Of a stretch of 64,000 nt of DNA, positions 36,554 to 45,602 are shown piece by piece. Every line of letters starts with the position of its first letter. Positions within the stretch are counted from its first letter, which is position 1. A program made the position numbers and the translations under genes. The stretch covers positions 33 through 64,032 of the forward strand of contig NZ_VKHR01000014.1 in NCBI RefSeq assembly GCF_009663145.1, read 5' to 3'. The notes beneath the pieces are model-generated. The model worked only from the letters and a program-made list of their open reading frames with translations. It was not told the DNA's origin and searched no databases. This DNA is from Shewanella sp. TC10. Lineage in GTDB: Bacteria > Pseudomonadota > Gammaproteobacteria > Enterobacterales > Shewanellaceae.

Positions 36554-38146
36554 ATGATTAAAGATTTTATTTTGCCTGACATTGGCGAAGGCGTAGTTGA
36601 ATGTGAACTTGTTGATTGGATGGTTAAAGAAGGGGATGTGGTAGTTGAAGATCAACCCATCGCCGATGTAATGACAGATAAAGCATTAGTTCAAATCCCG
36701 GCTCCGCATGCTGGTGTTATCTCTAAACTTTATTATGCAAAGGGTGAAATTGCCAAGGTTCACGAACCACTATATGCAGTTGAGCTGGATGCCACCGTTG
36801 CAAGTAATACTGACAATATAACTGAAACAGAGACTGTAGTTGCAGCTGAAGAAGTTAAAGCTTCTTCACCAACGACTCACGAAACTTCAGCAGTCGGTAA
36901 TGCCATCGAAGAATTTTTATTACCTGATATTGGTGAGGGTATCGTTGAGTGTGAACTGGTTGAATGGCTAGTTGAAGAAGGTGAAATGGTGTCAGAGGAT
37001 CAGCCAATCGCTGATGTTATGACTGATAAAGCGCTAGTTCAAATTCCAGCTATTAAAAACGGTAAAATTGTTAAGCTACATTACCGAAAAGGACAGTTGG
37101 CAAAAGTTCATGAACCTTTGTTTGCTATTGAAGTTGAGTCTGCTAACTCAATTGTTAATACACCACAAACTGCCATTGAAACAGTTTCTACGGCTACATC
37201 GAATTCAAATGAACCAGTGGCACAAGGTAAAGCCTTAGCAAGCCCTGCGGTTCGTCGTTTAGCTCGAAGCTTAGATATCAATATTGCCAATGTTCCAGGC
37301 AGTGGCAAGAGTGGCCGAGTTTTTAAAGAAGATATTGAAAAATTTGTCAGCGGTAACTCTGTTTCTGCAACCTCTTCAGTTGAGACATCAGCCTCAGAAC
37401 AAGGCATTGCAACGACTCAACAAGTGGTAAGTCAATCAGTTGCTGACAGAGTTGAGCCAATTAAAGGTGTTAAAGCTGTCATGGCTAAAATGATGGTAGA
37501 GTCAGTTTCTACTATTCCACACTTTACTTACTGTGAAGAGTTTGATTTAACCGAGCTGGTTGCATTACGCGCTGAAATGAAACAGCGATACTCATCTGAT
37601 GAAGTTAAGTTAACCATGATGCCTTTCTTTATGAAAGCCATGTCGCTTGCTATCAATGAATTCCCAGTGCTTAACAGCCAAGTTAATACTGAATGTACTG
37701 AACTTACTTACAAAGCTAGCCATAATATCGGCATGGCCGTCGATTCTAAAGTTGGCTTATTAGTGCCGAATGTAAAAGATGTTCAAAGCAAATCAATACT
37801 AGAAGTTGCTGCTGAAATTACTCGTTTAACAACAGCAGCGAGAAGCGGTCGAGTCAGTCCTGCTGATTTAAAAGGTGGTTCAATCTCAATCTCTAATATT
37901 GGTGCCCTAGGTGGAACTGTAGCGACGCCAATCATTAATAAACCTGAAGTTGCTATTGTTGCTTTAGGCAAGTTGCAGACATTACCGCGTTTTAATGCAA
38001 ACGGTGAAGTTGAAGCTCGTATGATCATGCAGGTGAGTTGGTCTGGTGATCATCGTATTATTGATGGCGGCACAATTGCTCGTTTCTGTAATCTTTGGAA
38101 GCAGTACTTAGAACAGCCACAAGAAATGTTATTAGCAATGCGTTAA
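36554..38146 (+). CDS. bkdB: Dihydrolipoamide acyltransferase E2 of the branched-chain complex, two lipoyl domains
   Basis: The 530-residue core of the complex. Two lipoyl domains are visible, at about 1-77 and 117-195, both with LPDIGEG and lipoyl lysine in VMTDKALVQIPA. They are clearly an internal duplication. A linker leads to the E1/E3-binding domain (ASPAVRRLARSLDINIANVPGSG, near 227-262), then the catalytic domain ending with WSGDHRIIDGGTIARF, which carries the catalytic histidine. Many bacterial Bkd E2 proteins have one lipoyl domain, so two is a variation. It transfers branched acyl groups to CoA. It ends the operon. Confidence 0.95.
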   Translation: MIKDFILPDIGEGVVECELVDWMVKEGDVVVEDQPIADVMTDKALVQIPAPHAGVISKLYYAKGEIAKVHEPLYAVELDATVASNTDNITETETVVAAEEVKASSPTTHETSAVGNAIEEFLLPDIGEGIVECELVEWLVEEGEMVSEDQPIADVMTDKALVQIPAIKNGKIVKLHYRKGQLAKVHEPLFAIEVESANSIVNTPQTAIETVSTATSNSNEPVAQGKALASPAVRRLARSLDINIANVPGSGKSGRVFKEDIEKFVSGNSVSATSSVETSASEQGIATTQQVVSQSVADRVEPIKGVKAVMAKMMVESVSTIPHFTYCEEFDLTELVALRAEMKQRYSSDEVKLTMMPFFMKAMSLAINEFPVLNSQVNTECTELTYKASHNIGMAVDSKVGLLVPNVKDVQSKSILEVAAEITRLTTAARSGRVSPADLKGGSISISNIGALGGTVATPIINKPEVAIVALGKLQTLPRFNANGEVEARMIMQVSWSGDHRIIDGGTIARFCNLWKQYLEQPQEMLLAMR

Positions 38147-38172
38147 TACTAATAAGCTAGTATTCAACATAA

Positions 38173-38202
38173 TAAAGGACGCGAATGCGTCCTTTAATTT
38201 TG
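38173..38202 (+). terminator. Terminator of the bkd operon
   Basis: TAAAGGACGC/GCGTCCTTTA, 10-bp perfect stem, GAAT loop, followed by ATTTTG; 27 bp after the bkdB stop. Confidence 0.82.
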
Positions 38203-38215
38203 TTAACGCTTTTTG

Positions 38216-38221
38216 TATAAT
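38216..38221 (+). promoter_or_regulatory. -10 element of nadA
   Basis: TATAAT in the short bkdB-nadA gap, 31 bp before the nadA ATG. No good -35 matches at 17 bp, so it may rely on an activator or on the TTTG just upstream. Confidence 0.5.
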
Positions 38222-38251
38222 CTCCGGACGTTGTAACTTCTCGGAACCATA

Positions 38252-39319
38252 ATGATCACCTCGGCACCGAATATCGATTCCATCGAGTATCCTTTTCCTG
38301 CAAAACCTGCTTTATTATCAGACGCTGAAAAAGTAGCTGCAAAAGCAAGAATTAAACAATTGCTAATCGACCAAGAAGCAGTTTTAGTTGCACACTATTA
38401 TACTGATCCTGAAATTCAAGCACTTGCCGAAGAAACGGGCGGCTGTGTTTCTGACTCTCTTGAAATGGCACGTTTTGGACGTGATCATCCTGCAAAGAAA
38501 TTGATTGTTGCGGGCGTTAAATTTATGGGTGAGACATCAAAAATCTTAAGCCCAGAAAAAACAGTTTTGATGCCAACATTAGAGGCAACCTGTTCTTTAG
38601 ATATAGGTTGTCCTATTGATAAGTTTTCTGAATTTTGCGATGCCCACCCAGATCATACTGTTGTTGTTTATGCCAATACCTCAGCAGCAGTTAAAGCAAG
38701 AGCAGATTGGGTGGTTACTTCGAGCATTGCGCTAGAGATTGTTGAACACTTAGATAGCGAAGGCAAAAAAATTATTTGGGGGCCTGACCGTCACTTAGGT
38801 AGCTATATTGCAAAAGAGACTGGCGCAGATATGTTGATGTGGCAGGGTGACTGTATTGTACATGATGAATTCAAAGCCAAAGCGCTGAGAGAACTTAAAA
38901 TACAACACCCAGAAGCAGCCATTTTAGTGCATCCAGAATCACCTGCAAATGTTGTAGCACTTGCAGATGCTGTTGGCTCTACCAGCCAATTAATTAAAGC
39001 TGCGCAGACAATGGATAACCAAGAGTTCATTGTCGCAACTGACCGAGGTATTTTTTATAAAATGCAACAAGCAGCGCCCGGCAAGACATTAATTGAAGCT
39101 CCAACAGGTGGAAATGGTGCGACTTGTAAAAGTTGTGCGCATTGCCCTTGGATGGCTATGAATGGTTTACAAGCTATTGAGGCTTCGTTAACCGCCTCAG
39201 ATAAGACAGAACATGAAGTTTTTGTTGATGATGCTTTACGTGATGATGCATTGATCCCATTAAATAGAATGCTTAATTTTGCTAAAACTCTAAATATGAA
39301 AGTGAAGGGTAACGCATAG
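38252..39319 (+). CDS. nadA: Quinolinate synthase A
   Basis: 355 residues (347 in E. coli). It condenses iminoaspartate with dihydroxyacetone phosphate to quinolinate in NAD synthesis and carries an oxygen-sensitive [4Fe-4S] cluster. Conserved regions include [34 protein letters not shown] (first cluster cysteine), [20 protein letters not shown] and [16 protein letters not shown] near the C-terminus, which holds the last ligand. It is monocistronic between two terminators. Confidence 0.97.
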   Translation: MITSAPNIDSIEYPFPAKPALLSDAEKVAAKARIKQLLIDQEAVLVAHYYTDPEIQALAEETGGCVSDSLEMARFGRDHPAKKLIVAGVKFMGETSKILSPEKTVLMPTLEATCSLDIGCPIDKFSEFCDAHPDHTVVVYANTSAAVKARADWVVTSSIALEIVEHLDSEGKKIIWGPDRHLGSYIAKETGADMLMWQGDCIVHDEFKAKALRELKIQHPEAAILVHPESPANVVALADAVGSTSQLIKAAQTMDNQEFIVATDRGIFYKMQQAAPGKTLIEAPTGGNGATCKSCAHCPWMAMNGLQAIEASLTASDKTEHEVFVDDALRDDALIPLNRMLNFAKTLNMKVKGNA

Positions 39320-39390
39320 CGTGTAGTGAGTTAATATTTATGAGTTATTAGCATTTGGCCAGTAAGTAGTTACTAGTCATTATAAATAAC

Positions 39391-39418
39391 AAAAAGCCCT
39401 GCAATCGCAGGGCTTTTT
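39391..39418. terminator. Bidirectional terminator between nadA and gap
   Basis: AAAAAGCCCTGC/GCAGGGCTTTTT, perfect 12-bp stem with AATC loop; serves both convergent genes. Confidence 0.93.
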
Positions 39419-39446
39419 AATGCAATAAGTTAACGTAATAACCTAA

Positions 39447-40457
39447 CTATTTTGCAGTCATTAACGCTACAGTATTATCTAACATGCGGTTACTGAAACC
39501 CCATTCGTTATCATACCAAGCCATCACTTTAACTAATCGACCTTTAACTCTAGTTTGAGTTGCATCAAAATTAGAAGAGTATGCATTATGGTTGAAGTCG
39601 ATAGAAACTAAAGGCTCAACATTAATGGCAAGCGCTTCATTTAATGGTGAAGTTTTTGCTGCATCAGCGACAATCTGGTTGATTTCTTCAACACTTGTGT
39701 CACGAGATGCTTGGAAAGTTAAATCCACTAGAGAAACGTTTACTGTTGGAACACGAACAGCTAAACCGTCAAATTTACCTTGAAGCTCTGGTACCACAAG
39801 ACCTACTGCAGCTGCTGCACCGGTTTGTGTTGGGATCATTGACATTGCTGCCGCACGAGCACGACGTAAATCAGTGTGGTAAACATCCGATAGGCGTTGG
39901 TCATTGGTGTAAGCATGAATAGTAGTCATTAAACCTGATTCAATACCTACAGAGTCATTTAACGGCTTTGCAATAGGAGCCAAACAGTTAGTAGTACATG
40001 AAGCATTTGAAATGACAGTCATGTCACTTGTTAGTACTTCATTGTTTACGCCATATACAACAGTAGCATCGACATTTTTACCAGGTGCTGAAATGATAAC
40101 TTTCTTAGCGCCAGCAGTTAAATGTGGTTGAACAGCTTCTTTAGAAGTGAAGATACCAGTACATTCATAAACTACATCGACATTTAATTCTGCCCAAGGT
40201 AATTTTGAAGGATCTCTTTCTTGGAAAGTTAAGATTTTATCGCCATTAACGTAGATAGCTTCGTCATCATGATCAACTTTAGCGTTGAAACGACCATGTA
40301 CTGAATCATATTTGGTAAGGTGAGCATTGATTGAAGCATCGCCCAAATCGTTTAGAGCTACGATTTCGATTGGGTAATCCTTTTCGCTTTCATAAAGCGC
40401 ACGTAAAACATTTCTACCGATACGGCCATAGCCGTTAATTGCTACACGGATAGTCAT
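39447..40457 (-). CDS. gapA: Type I glyceraldehyde-3-phosphate dehydrogenase
   Basis: 336 residues. It oxidises glyceraldehyde-3-phosphate to 1,3-bisphosphoglycerate with NAD; an aspartate after the second strand (ALNDLGD) fits NAD over NADP. The catalytic cysteine is in [12 protein letters not shown] and the histidine in TIHAYTNDQ. The C-terminal [20 protein letters not shown] and [11 protein letters not shown] resemble the Epd and GapB branch more than E. coli GapA, so erythrose-4-phosphate activity is a possible alternative. HexR-like sites lie upstream. Confidence 0.9.
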   Translation of the reverse strand: MTIRVAINGYGRIGRNVLRALYESEKDYPIEIVALNDLGDASINAHLTKYDSVHGRFNAKVDHDDEAIYVNGDKILTFQERDPSKLPWAELNVDVVYECTGIFTSKEAVQPHLTAGAKKVIISAPGKNVDATVVYGVNNEVLTSDMTVISNASCTTNCLAPIAKPLNDSVGIESGLMTTIHAYTNDQRLSDVYHTDLRRARAAAMSMIPTQTGAAAAVGLVVPELQGKFDGLAVRVPTVNVSLVDLTFQASRDTSVEEINQIVADAAKTSPLNEALAINVEPLVSIDFNHNAYSSNFDATQTRVKGRLVKVMAWYDNEWGFSNRMLDNTVALMTAK

Positions 40458-40500
40458 TGCATATCCCTCAAGTGATTATAAATCTGTTACGTAAATCATA

Positions 40501-40517
40501 TGGTAGTAAAATTACCA
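40501..40517. promoter_or_regulatory. Palindrome near the gap start, weak HexR-like
   Basis: TGGTAGTAAAATTACCA, a 17-bp near-perfect inverted repeat centred 52 bp upstream of the gap start. It keeps the TA-N7-TA core of HexR sites but deviates at the outer bases. Confidence 0.45.
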
Positions 40518-40575
40518 AATTAACGATTTTCGTCAAGTAAAAAAGCCTCGAAACGGCAATAAAACCCAAAATATC

Positions 40576-40590
40576 TGTATTTAATTTACA
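40576..40590. promoter_or_regulatory. HexR-like site upstream of gap
   Basis: TGTATTTAATTTACA agrees at 13 of 15 positions with TGTAATTAAATTACA, the form of the Shewanella HexR site as I recall it. HexR is the RpiR-type regulator of central sugar metabolism. The site lies about 120 bp upstream of the gap start codon. Confidence 0.6.
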
Positions 40591-40692
40591 AAATACGATA
40601 ATCAGCACTTCTCAACGACTTTTTTGAAAGTGCAATACACTGACATTTGTTAATTAATTGCATTTCAGTGTAGCCAACAAGCGTGCCTTTGT

Positions 40693-41535
40693 TTATTCAA
40701 ATCTTGATTTAATTTCACTTGTATCAAACTTACCTGCATTAAGTTGTTTTACCAGTTCAGCTGCATCAATATTAAGTTGATTAGCAAGGTCATTATTATT
40801 GCCTATTAACGCTAATAATTTTTCTTCTGACGCTGTGTTGTCACTCATTAAAGTATTTGCCTTAGTCAACAAGTACTCATTTTCTGTATTTTTTTCGCTT
40901 CTATATACGGTTGCGAGGGCAAGGAGCCAATCTGAATCTATATTTCTTGCTTTAACATGAGAGAGTAAATGCAAATACAGTAACTTGGCTCTAGCAATAT
41001 CAGTTTTAATGTAATGAGAGGCTACTTGAGCGATCATAAAGGTTTCTGTCAGCTCGCCGGCTTGTTCAGCTTTAATAACCATATCGCGAGATGGGAAGTC
41101 ATTAAATTTAGTCCAACGGTAATAGGCAAGGTAAATATCAGGATTGTCTTTGGTGTATTCTTGTAATTGGGCTAAGTTTTGAGTGCTAACTGCATAAGCA
41201 CGTTCTCTGTCCTCTGTTCGATGTGTGTTTATTATATGTTTAACACCGGCTGCTAATTCTATGCAGTTACTATAAGACTCAAGTTTAATTAATTGGTCAT
41301 ATAATTGTTTTCCAGACGGAGCTTCTGTGATTTTTAATTGGTAACGACTACGGATTAAGTCGCCTTTTTCAACTAAACACCAACTATCCTTGTGTAAATC
41401 GGCACAAAGTTCAGGATTTTTTTTACAAATGCTGGCACTATTTCGGCCAACATCACAACCAAATAAGCCGAATAAAGCAGCAAATACTGAAAATGATGTA
41501 ATTATTACTAAACTTTTGTTCAAAACTGGCTCCAA
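40693..41535 (-). CDS. DUF2989-like lipoprotein
   Basis: 280 residues. A lipoprotein signal is visible: a hydrophobic stretch (SLVIITSFSVFAALFGLFG) followed by cysteine at about residue 27. The following CKKNPELCADLHKDSWCLVEKGDLIRS, with three cysteines, matches what I know of the DUF2989 family of Vibrio and Shewanella. The remainder looks like a helical, TPR-like solenoid. Function unknown. It lies between two GAPDH genes, an arrangement also found in other Shewanella, and is divergent from gapB. Confidence 0.8.
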   Translation of the reverse strand: MEPVLNKSLVIITSFSVFAALFGLFGCDVGRNSASICKKNPELCADLHKDSWCLVEKGDLIRSRYQLKITEAPSGKQLYDQLIKLESYSNCIELAAGVKHIINTHRTEDRERAYAVSTQNLAQLQEYTKDNPDIYLAYYRWTKFNDFPSRDMVIKAEQAGELTETFMIAQVASHYIKTDIARAKLLYLHLLSHVKARNIDSDWLLALATVYRSEKNTENEYLLTKANTLMSDNTASEEKLLALIGNNNDLANQLNIDAAELVKQLNAGKFDTSEIKSRFE

Positions 41536-41618
41536 AATAGGATTTTTTCTAATAAAATTACATGTTTACTAAAAATTTCTTACTGGCGAAATAGCGTAAA
41601 TTTCATTACAATGTCGCC

Positions 41619-41668
41619 GACCAAAAGGGGTTAACCCTACCAAATAATGATTATTGGTCTTTTCTTTT
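41619..41668 (+). promoter_or_regulatory. Structured leader of gapB, possible attenuator
   Basis: The outer stem GACCAA/TTGGTC (41619-41624, 41654-41659) encloses a perfect 10-bp palindrome GGGTTAACCC (41628-41637), and the outer stem is followed at once by TCTTTTCTTTTTG. A TACAAT -10 at 41607-41612 would put the transcription start just ahead of or inside this structure. Function as an attenuator is inferred. Confidence 0.45.
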
Positions 41669-41725
41669 TGTTACTCAATTCTTTCTGCACACGAATGCTG
41701 AAATATGAGATAAAGGATCTTTTTA

Positions 41726-43162
41726 ATGAGCGCTGATAAACACCTACAAAGTTGGCAAGAACGTTTCGAAATGGCTGAGGCTATGCAGCCTTTACTAGGT
41801 AAACTGTACCGTAATCAAGGCGTTGAAGTCTTAGTTTATGGTAAACCACTTTTAAACGCATCTACAATTGAAATTATTAAAGCTCATCGACTAGTTCGTC
41901 GTCACATTGGCGAAAAATTACGCCTACGTGAAAGCTTTCCATTCGTCGAAGCATTAAGCAAGTTATCAGTAAAGCACTGTAAAGTGGATATTGGCAAGTT
42001 AGCCATTAATTACTGGCGTGATAATACCGATGCATCACAAATTCAAGCATACATGACTAAAGAGCTTGAGAAAGGTTTAAACTTTGGTGATGACGTTGAG
42101 TCAAAAGATGTCGTTCTTTATGGCTTTGGTCGAATCGGTCGTTTATTAGCTCGTCTAATGATAGAAAAGACAGGTAAAAGTAATAAGCTTTGTTTACGAG
42201 CTATCGTACTTCGTGGCGGTAAAAAAGGTGATTTAGAAAAGCGTGCTAGTTTATTACGTCGCGATTCCGTTCATGGACCATTCAATGGCTCTGTAGAAGT
42301 CGATGAAGAAAATAACGCGATTATTGCTAATGGTACTTACATTCAAATTATTTACGCAAATTCACCTGATCAAGTAGATTACACACAGTACGGCATCAAT
42401 AATGCGCTTGTAGTGGATAATACTGGTATATGGAAAGATGAGGATGGCTTAGGTCTTCACCTTAAGAGTAAAGGCGCAAGTAAAGTACTATTAACCGCTC
42501 CTGCGAAGGGCGCGATTAAAAACGTGGTTTACGGTGTAAATGAAAACGATATCTTACCTGAAGATATGATTGTTTCAGCGGCTAGCTGTACAACCAATGC
42601 TATTACACCTGTTCTAAAAGCAGTTAATGATAAGTATGGAATTGAAAATGGTCACGTTGAGACTATTCACTCATACACTAACGATCAAAACTTAATTGAT
42701 AATTACCACAGTGCAGATCGTCGTGGCCGTAGTGCTCCATTAAATATGGTTATTACAGAAACAGGCGCTGCTAAAGCTGTTGCTAAAGCACTACCTGTAA
42801 TGGAAGGTAAGTTAACTGGTAATGCGATTCGCGTGCCTACACCTAACGTTTCAATGGCTATCATCAGTGTAAATCTAAATGGTGAAACAAATCGTGAAGA
42901 ATTAAATGAATATCTTAAAGATATTGCATTAACTTCTGATCTTAAAAACCAAGTTGATTACACCGACTCAACAGAAATCGTATCAAGCGATTTAGTAGGG
43001 TCTCGTTACGCTGGCGTTGTTGACTCTCAAGCAACCATTGCTGACGGAAAACGTGCAATTTTATATGTATGGTATGACAACGAATTTGGTTATAGCTGCC
43101 AAGTTGTGGGTGTTATGCAAAAAATGTTAGGTCTAAACACGTTATCTTTACCTGAAGCATAA
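41726..43162 (+). CDS. gapB: Long-form glyceraldehyde-3-phosphate dehydrogenase
   Basis: 478 residues: a GAPDH with about 125 extra N-terminal residues that are helical and charged (SWQERFEMAEAMQPLLGKLYRN onward). The Rossmann start is VVLYGFGRIGRLLARLMIE, the catalytic cysteine is in AASCTTNAITPVLK, and YVWYDNEFGYSCQVVG closes the fold. NHADRRG-type residues are present (SADRRGRSAPLNMV). Such long GAPDHs occur in Shewanella, Vibrio and Pseudomonas beside a normal-length GAPDH, and are usually linked to gluconeogenesis. The direction here is inference. A strong terminator follows. Confidence 0.92.
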   Translation: MSADKHLQSWQERFEMAEAMQPLLGKLYRNQGVEVLVYGKPLLNASTIEIIKAHRLVRRHIGEKLRLRESFPFVEALSKLSVKHCKVDIGKLAINYWRDNTDASQIQAYMTKELEKGLNFGDDVESKDVVLYGFGRIGRLLARLMIEKTGKSNKLCLRAIVLRGGKKGDLEKRASLLRRDSVHGPFNGSVEVDEENNAIIANGTYIQIIYANSPDQVDYTQYGINNALVVDNTGIWKDEDGLGLHLKSKGASKVLLTAPAKGAIKNVVYGVNENDILPEDMIVSAASCTTNAITPVLKAVNDKYGIENGHVETIHSYTNDQNLIDNYHSADRRGRSAPLNMVITETGAAKAVAKALPVMEGKLTGNAIRVPTPNVSMAIISVNLNGETNREELNEYLKDIALTSDLKNQVDYTDSTEIVSSDLVGSRYAGVVDSQATIADGKRAILYVWYDNEFGYSCQVVGVMQKMLGLNTLSLPEA

Positions 43163-43196
43163 TAAATAAGAAATAGTTTAATAAGAACTAGTTTTA

Positions 43197-43226
43197 AAAA
43201 AGCACTTCTATATGAAGTGCTTTTTA
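43197..43226 (+). terminator. Terminator of gapB
   Basis: AAAAAGCACTTC/GAAGTGCTTTTT, perfect 12-bp stem, TATAT loop; 34 bp past the stop. Confidence 0.92.
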
Positions 43227-43318
43227 TTGCCCGTAATTCATTAATAGACAATAATTACTCAATAAGTAGATTTAAACATCAAACAGTTATAAATGGCTTA
43301 AAATAGTTTAATTCTGCA

Positions 43319-43346
43319 TTGACACATTTGCGTAAAACGGTAGAAT
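43319..43346 (+). promoter_or_regulatory. Promoter of the tRNA-Gly-Cys-Leu operon
   Basis: TTGACA at 43319-43324 and TAGAAT at 43341-43346, 16 bp apart, followed by a GC-containing discriminator (CCGCAC). It lies 60 bp upstream of tRNA-Gly. Confidence 0.85.
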
Positions 43347-43406
43347 TCCATTCCGCACTCAGAGACAAATTGATTAATTGATTTTATCAAGTGCATTGTT
43401 TGATAT

Positions 43407-43482
43407 GCGACATTAGCTCAGTTGGTAGAGCGATACCTTGCCAAGGTATAGGTCATCGGTTCGAACCCGATATGTCGCTCCA
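43407..43482 (+). tRNA. tRNA-Gly (GCC)
   Basis: 76 nt with encoded CCA. The acceptor GCGACAT pairs with ATGTCGC, the anticodon loop CTTGCCAAG presents GCC, and the T loop is GGTTCGAACCC. First gene of a three-tRNA operon. Confidence 0.97.
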
Positions 43483-43492
43483 ATCAAACAAC

Positions 43493-43566
43493 GGCGCGAT
43501 GGCAGAATGGCTATGCTGCGGATTGCAAATCCGTCGACCTCGGTTCGACTCCGGGTCGCGCCTCCA
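43493..43566 (+). tRNA. tRNA-Cys (GCA)
   Basis: 74 nt with CCA. Acceptor GGCGCGA/TCGCGCC, anticodon loop TTGCAAA giving GCA. It is 10 bp after tRNA-Gly. Confidence 0.97.
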
Positions 43567-43618
43567 CAAATTTTGTTTAGTTGCTAACAATTAAGTTAGT
43601 GGTTAAAACAACACTTTT

Positions 43619-43704
43619 GCCCGAGTGGTGGAATCGGTAGACACAAGGGATTTAAAATCCCTCGCTTAATAGGCGTGCCAGTTCAAGTCTGGCCTCGGGT
43701 ACCA
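43619..43704 (+). tRNA. tRNA-Leu (TAA)
   Basis: 86 nt with a long variable arm (CTCGCTTAATAGGCG region) and CCA. Anticodon stem GGGAT/ATCCC around TTTAAAA presents TAA. The 5' acceptor GCCCGAG and 3' CTCGGGT pair with a terminal G-T, as in E. coli tRNA-Leu(UAA). Its 3' half is repeated twice downstream. Confidence 0.97.
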
Positions 43705-43742
43705 TTATTTACATACGATTTAGTATTAAAGAGTATGGTGCG

Positions 43743-43773
43743 AAAAAGCCTCAACGAAAGTTGAGGCTTTTTT
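43743..43773 (+). terminator. Terminator of the tRNA operon
   Basis: AAAAAGCCTCAAC/GTTGAGGCTTTTT, 13-bp perfect stem with a GAAA tetraloop and T run, 38 bp after tRNA-Leu. Confidence 0.93.
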
Positions 43774-43804
43774 GTATCTGAAATTTGAGTAATTGATGTA
43801 AGTT

Positions 43805-43867
43805 AAAATCCCTTGTCGTTATAAAATAGGGCGTGCTAGTTCAAGTCTGGCCTCGGGTACCATTATT
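43805..43867 (+). pseudogene. Decayed tRNA-Leu 3'-half repeat 1
   Basis: Begins AAAATCCC at the anticodon 3' side and retains the T arm, acceptor 3' strand, CCA and downstream CATTATT; about 30 bases through the 3' end match the real tRNA with a single change. There is no 5' half, so it cannot be a functional tRNA. It lies 151 bp after the equivalent point in tRNA-Leu and is followed by a decayed copy of the terminator. Confidence 0.88.
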
Positions 43868-43902
43868 CTTTTATAAGAAACTTACATACGTAAGTATGGT
43901 GC

Positions 43903-43943
43903 AAAAGCCTCAACACTCTTAATGTTAACAGGGCTTTTTTATG
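43903..43943 (+). terminator. Degenerate copy of the tRNA operon terminator
   Basis: AAAAGCCTCAACA and TGTTAACAGGGCTTTT still pair in two blocks (AAAAGCC(T) with (G)GGCTTTT, and AACA with TGTT) and a T run follows. It is clearly derived from the hairpin at 43743-43773, with the flank TATGGTGC conserved. Confidence 0.65.
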
Positions 43944-43971
43944 CCTGACATTTGAGTCATTGAATTAAGAT

Positions 43972-44034
43972 AAAATCCCTCGTCGTTTTGAAATCGGGCT
44001 TGCCAGTTCAAGTCTGGCTTCGGGTATCATCATT
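43972..44034 (+). pseudogene. Decayed tRNA-Leu 3'-half repeat 2
   Basis: A third AAAATCCC start followed by TGCCAGTTCAAGTCTGGCTT and CGGGTATCATCATT. It has more changes than repeat 1, including loss of the exact CCA. It begins 167 bp after repeat 1. The downstream sequence no longer matches the unit. Confidence 0.85.
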
Positions 44035-44332
44035 CTTATTACAAGATATATATTAGGTAGCATTGTCAGGCACAATCAAAGGCAAATCCAATCAACTGAA
44101 TATTTTTGATAGCCATTAGATGAAATGTTGCCTAAATCAGGTAAAACCTATTGTGTAGCGTTCAGATAGGCTACATGTTTAAAGAATATCTATTTTATCG
44201 ATTGAAAATTTACCAAATGTTTAAACTGTGAACTAATTCTTTCATCAATACAAAAAGTCACTATTTCATTGTGCTATTCAATGGTATAAATACTTAAAAA
44301 TAGTGGTTCACTTCATACGAAGGAAAGATGTA
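44035..44332. other. 298-bp gap before the aminotransferase
   Basis: No gene or RNA recognised. A ribosome site (AAGGAAAG) for the aminotransferase lies at the right end. I found no TyrR-type TGTAAA-N6-TTTACA box. Confidence 0.5.
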
Positions 44333-45526
44333 ATGATATTTTCTCAGGTCCCTCAAGCTCCAGCCGATCCTATCTTAGGTTTAACAGATGCATTTAAAAA
44401 AGACACTCGAACAGAGAAAGTCAATTTAGGTGTGGGTATTTACAAAGATGAAGCAGGTCAAACACCAGTTTTAAAGTCGGTAAAAAAAGCTGAAGCCATT
44501 TTATTAGAAGCTGAGAAAACAAAAAATTATCTTGGAATAGAAGGTGTAGAACAATACAACGCTGTCGTTCAAACATTACTCTTTGGCCAAGGTAGTGACA
44601 TTATTGCACACAAACGCGCTTATACAGCCCAAGCTCCGGGTGGAACAGGGTCATTAAGAGTTGCTGCTGAATTCTTAGTTAGAAATACAGATTCAAAAAC
44701 ATTGTGGGTCAGTAATCCAACTTGGGCTAACCATCAAAATATCTTCCAAACCGCTGGTTTAGAAATAAAAGAGTATGGTTATTACAAAGCTGAAACCCAT
44801 GCCATGGATTTTGACGCTATGCTTACCGACTTACAGGGAGCTACAGCGGGTGATCTTGTGTTATTACATGGTTGTTGTCATAACCCGACAGGTATCGATT
44901 TAGATGCTTCACAATGGGAAGTGATTGGTCAACTTTGTGCAGACAAAGAACTAGTGCCTTTATTTGATTTTGCATATCAAGGTTTCGGTGCAGGTATTGA
45001 AGAAGATGCTCAGGGATTGCGTATTGTTGCAGCTAAAGTACCAGAGCTATTAATTGCCAATTCGTTTTCTAAAAACTTTGGTTTATACAATGAACGTATT
45101 GGTGCAGTAACTATTGTTGCTGCTGATGAATCAGCTGCTCAGAAAAGTTTTAGCCAAATTAAGAAAACCATTCGAGCAACATACTCAAACCCTCCTGCAC
45201 ATGGCGGGTTAATTGTGAGTACAATTTTATCTGATGATAGCTTACGTCAAGAGTGGGAAGATGAGCTAACAGAAATGCGTCAACGTATTGCTGAAATGCG
45301 TACCTTATTCGTCGACACTTTAAAGTCAGAAGGTGTAGAGCAAGATTTTAGTTTTATCTCGCGCCAAAACGGTATGTTTAGCTTCTCAGGATTAAACAAA
45401 GAACAAGTGAATCGTTTAAAAGAAGAATTTGCTGTTTATATTGTGGGCTCAGGACGTATTAGTGTTGCCGGCATGACTAAACAAAATATCCCAGTGATCT
45501 GTAAAGCGATTGCGCAAGTTCTGTAA
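44333..45526 (+). CDS. tyrB: Aromatic/aspartate aminotransferase (class I)
   Basis: 397 residues from the ATG at 44333 ([19 protein letters not shown]), preceded by AAGGAAAG; an in-frame ATG 30 bp upstream has no ribosome site. This PLP enzyme transfers the amino group of aspartate or aromatic amino acids to 2-oxoglutarate. The PLP lysine is in [16 protein letters not shown], the conserved CCHNPTGID precedes it, and the substrate-carboxylate arginine is near the C-terminus (GRISVAGM). Both tyrB and aspC types share these features, so the symbol is provisional. Confidence 0.88.
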   Translation: MIFSQVPQAPADPILGLTDAFKKDTRTEKVNLGVGIYKDEAGQTPVLKSVKKAEAILLEAEKTKNYLGIEGVEQYNAVVQTLLFGQGSDIIAHKRAYTAQAPGGTGSLRVAAEFLVRNTDSKTLWVSNPTWANHQNIFQTAGLEIKEYGYYKAETHAMDFDAMLTDLQGATAGDLVLLHGCCHNPTGIDLDASQWEVIGQLCADKELVPLFDFAYQGFGAGIEEDAQGLRIVAAKVPELLIANSFSKNFGLYNERIGAVTIVAADESAAQKSFSQIKKTIRATYSNPPAHGGLIVSTILSDDSLRQEWEDELTEMRQRIAEMRTLFVDTLKSEGVEQDFSFISRQNGMFSFSGLNKEQVNRLKEEFAVYIVGSGRISVAGMTKQNIPVICKAIAQVL

Positions 45527-45558
45527 CTACACAATAAGTTACTGTTGAACATCAACAT

Positions 45559-45596
45559 AAGAGCGAAAGGTAATGTTTACTTTTCGCTCTTTTTTA
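45559..45596. terminator. Terminator between tyrB and yvcK
   Basis: A 15-bp stem, AAGAGCGAAAGGTAA/TTACTTTTCGCTCTT with one G-T pair, 3-nt loop, TTTTTT end; 33 bp after the tyrB stop. Confidence 0.9.
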
Positions 45597-45602
45597 TTAA
45601 AG

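Noticed and set aside
43391..43594. ORF across tRNA-Gly and tRNA-Cys
   Set aside because: It lies within two perfect cloverleafs and has no support as a protein.
43805..44034. Additional functional tRNA-Leu genes
   Set aside because: Both copies lack the 5' half, D arm and anticodon stem partner, so no cloverleaf can form.
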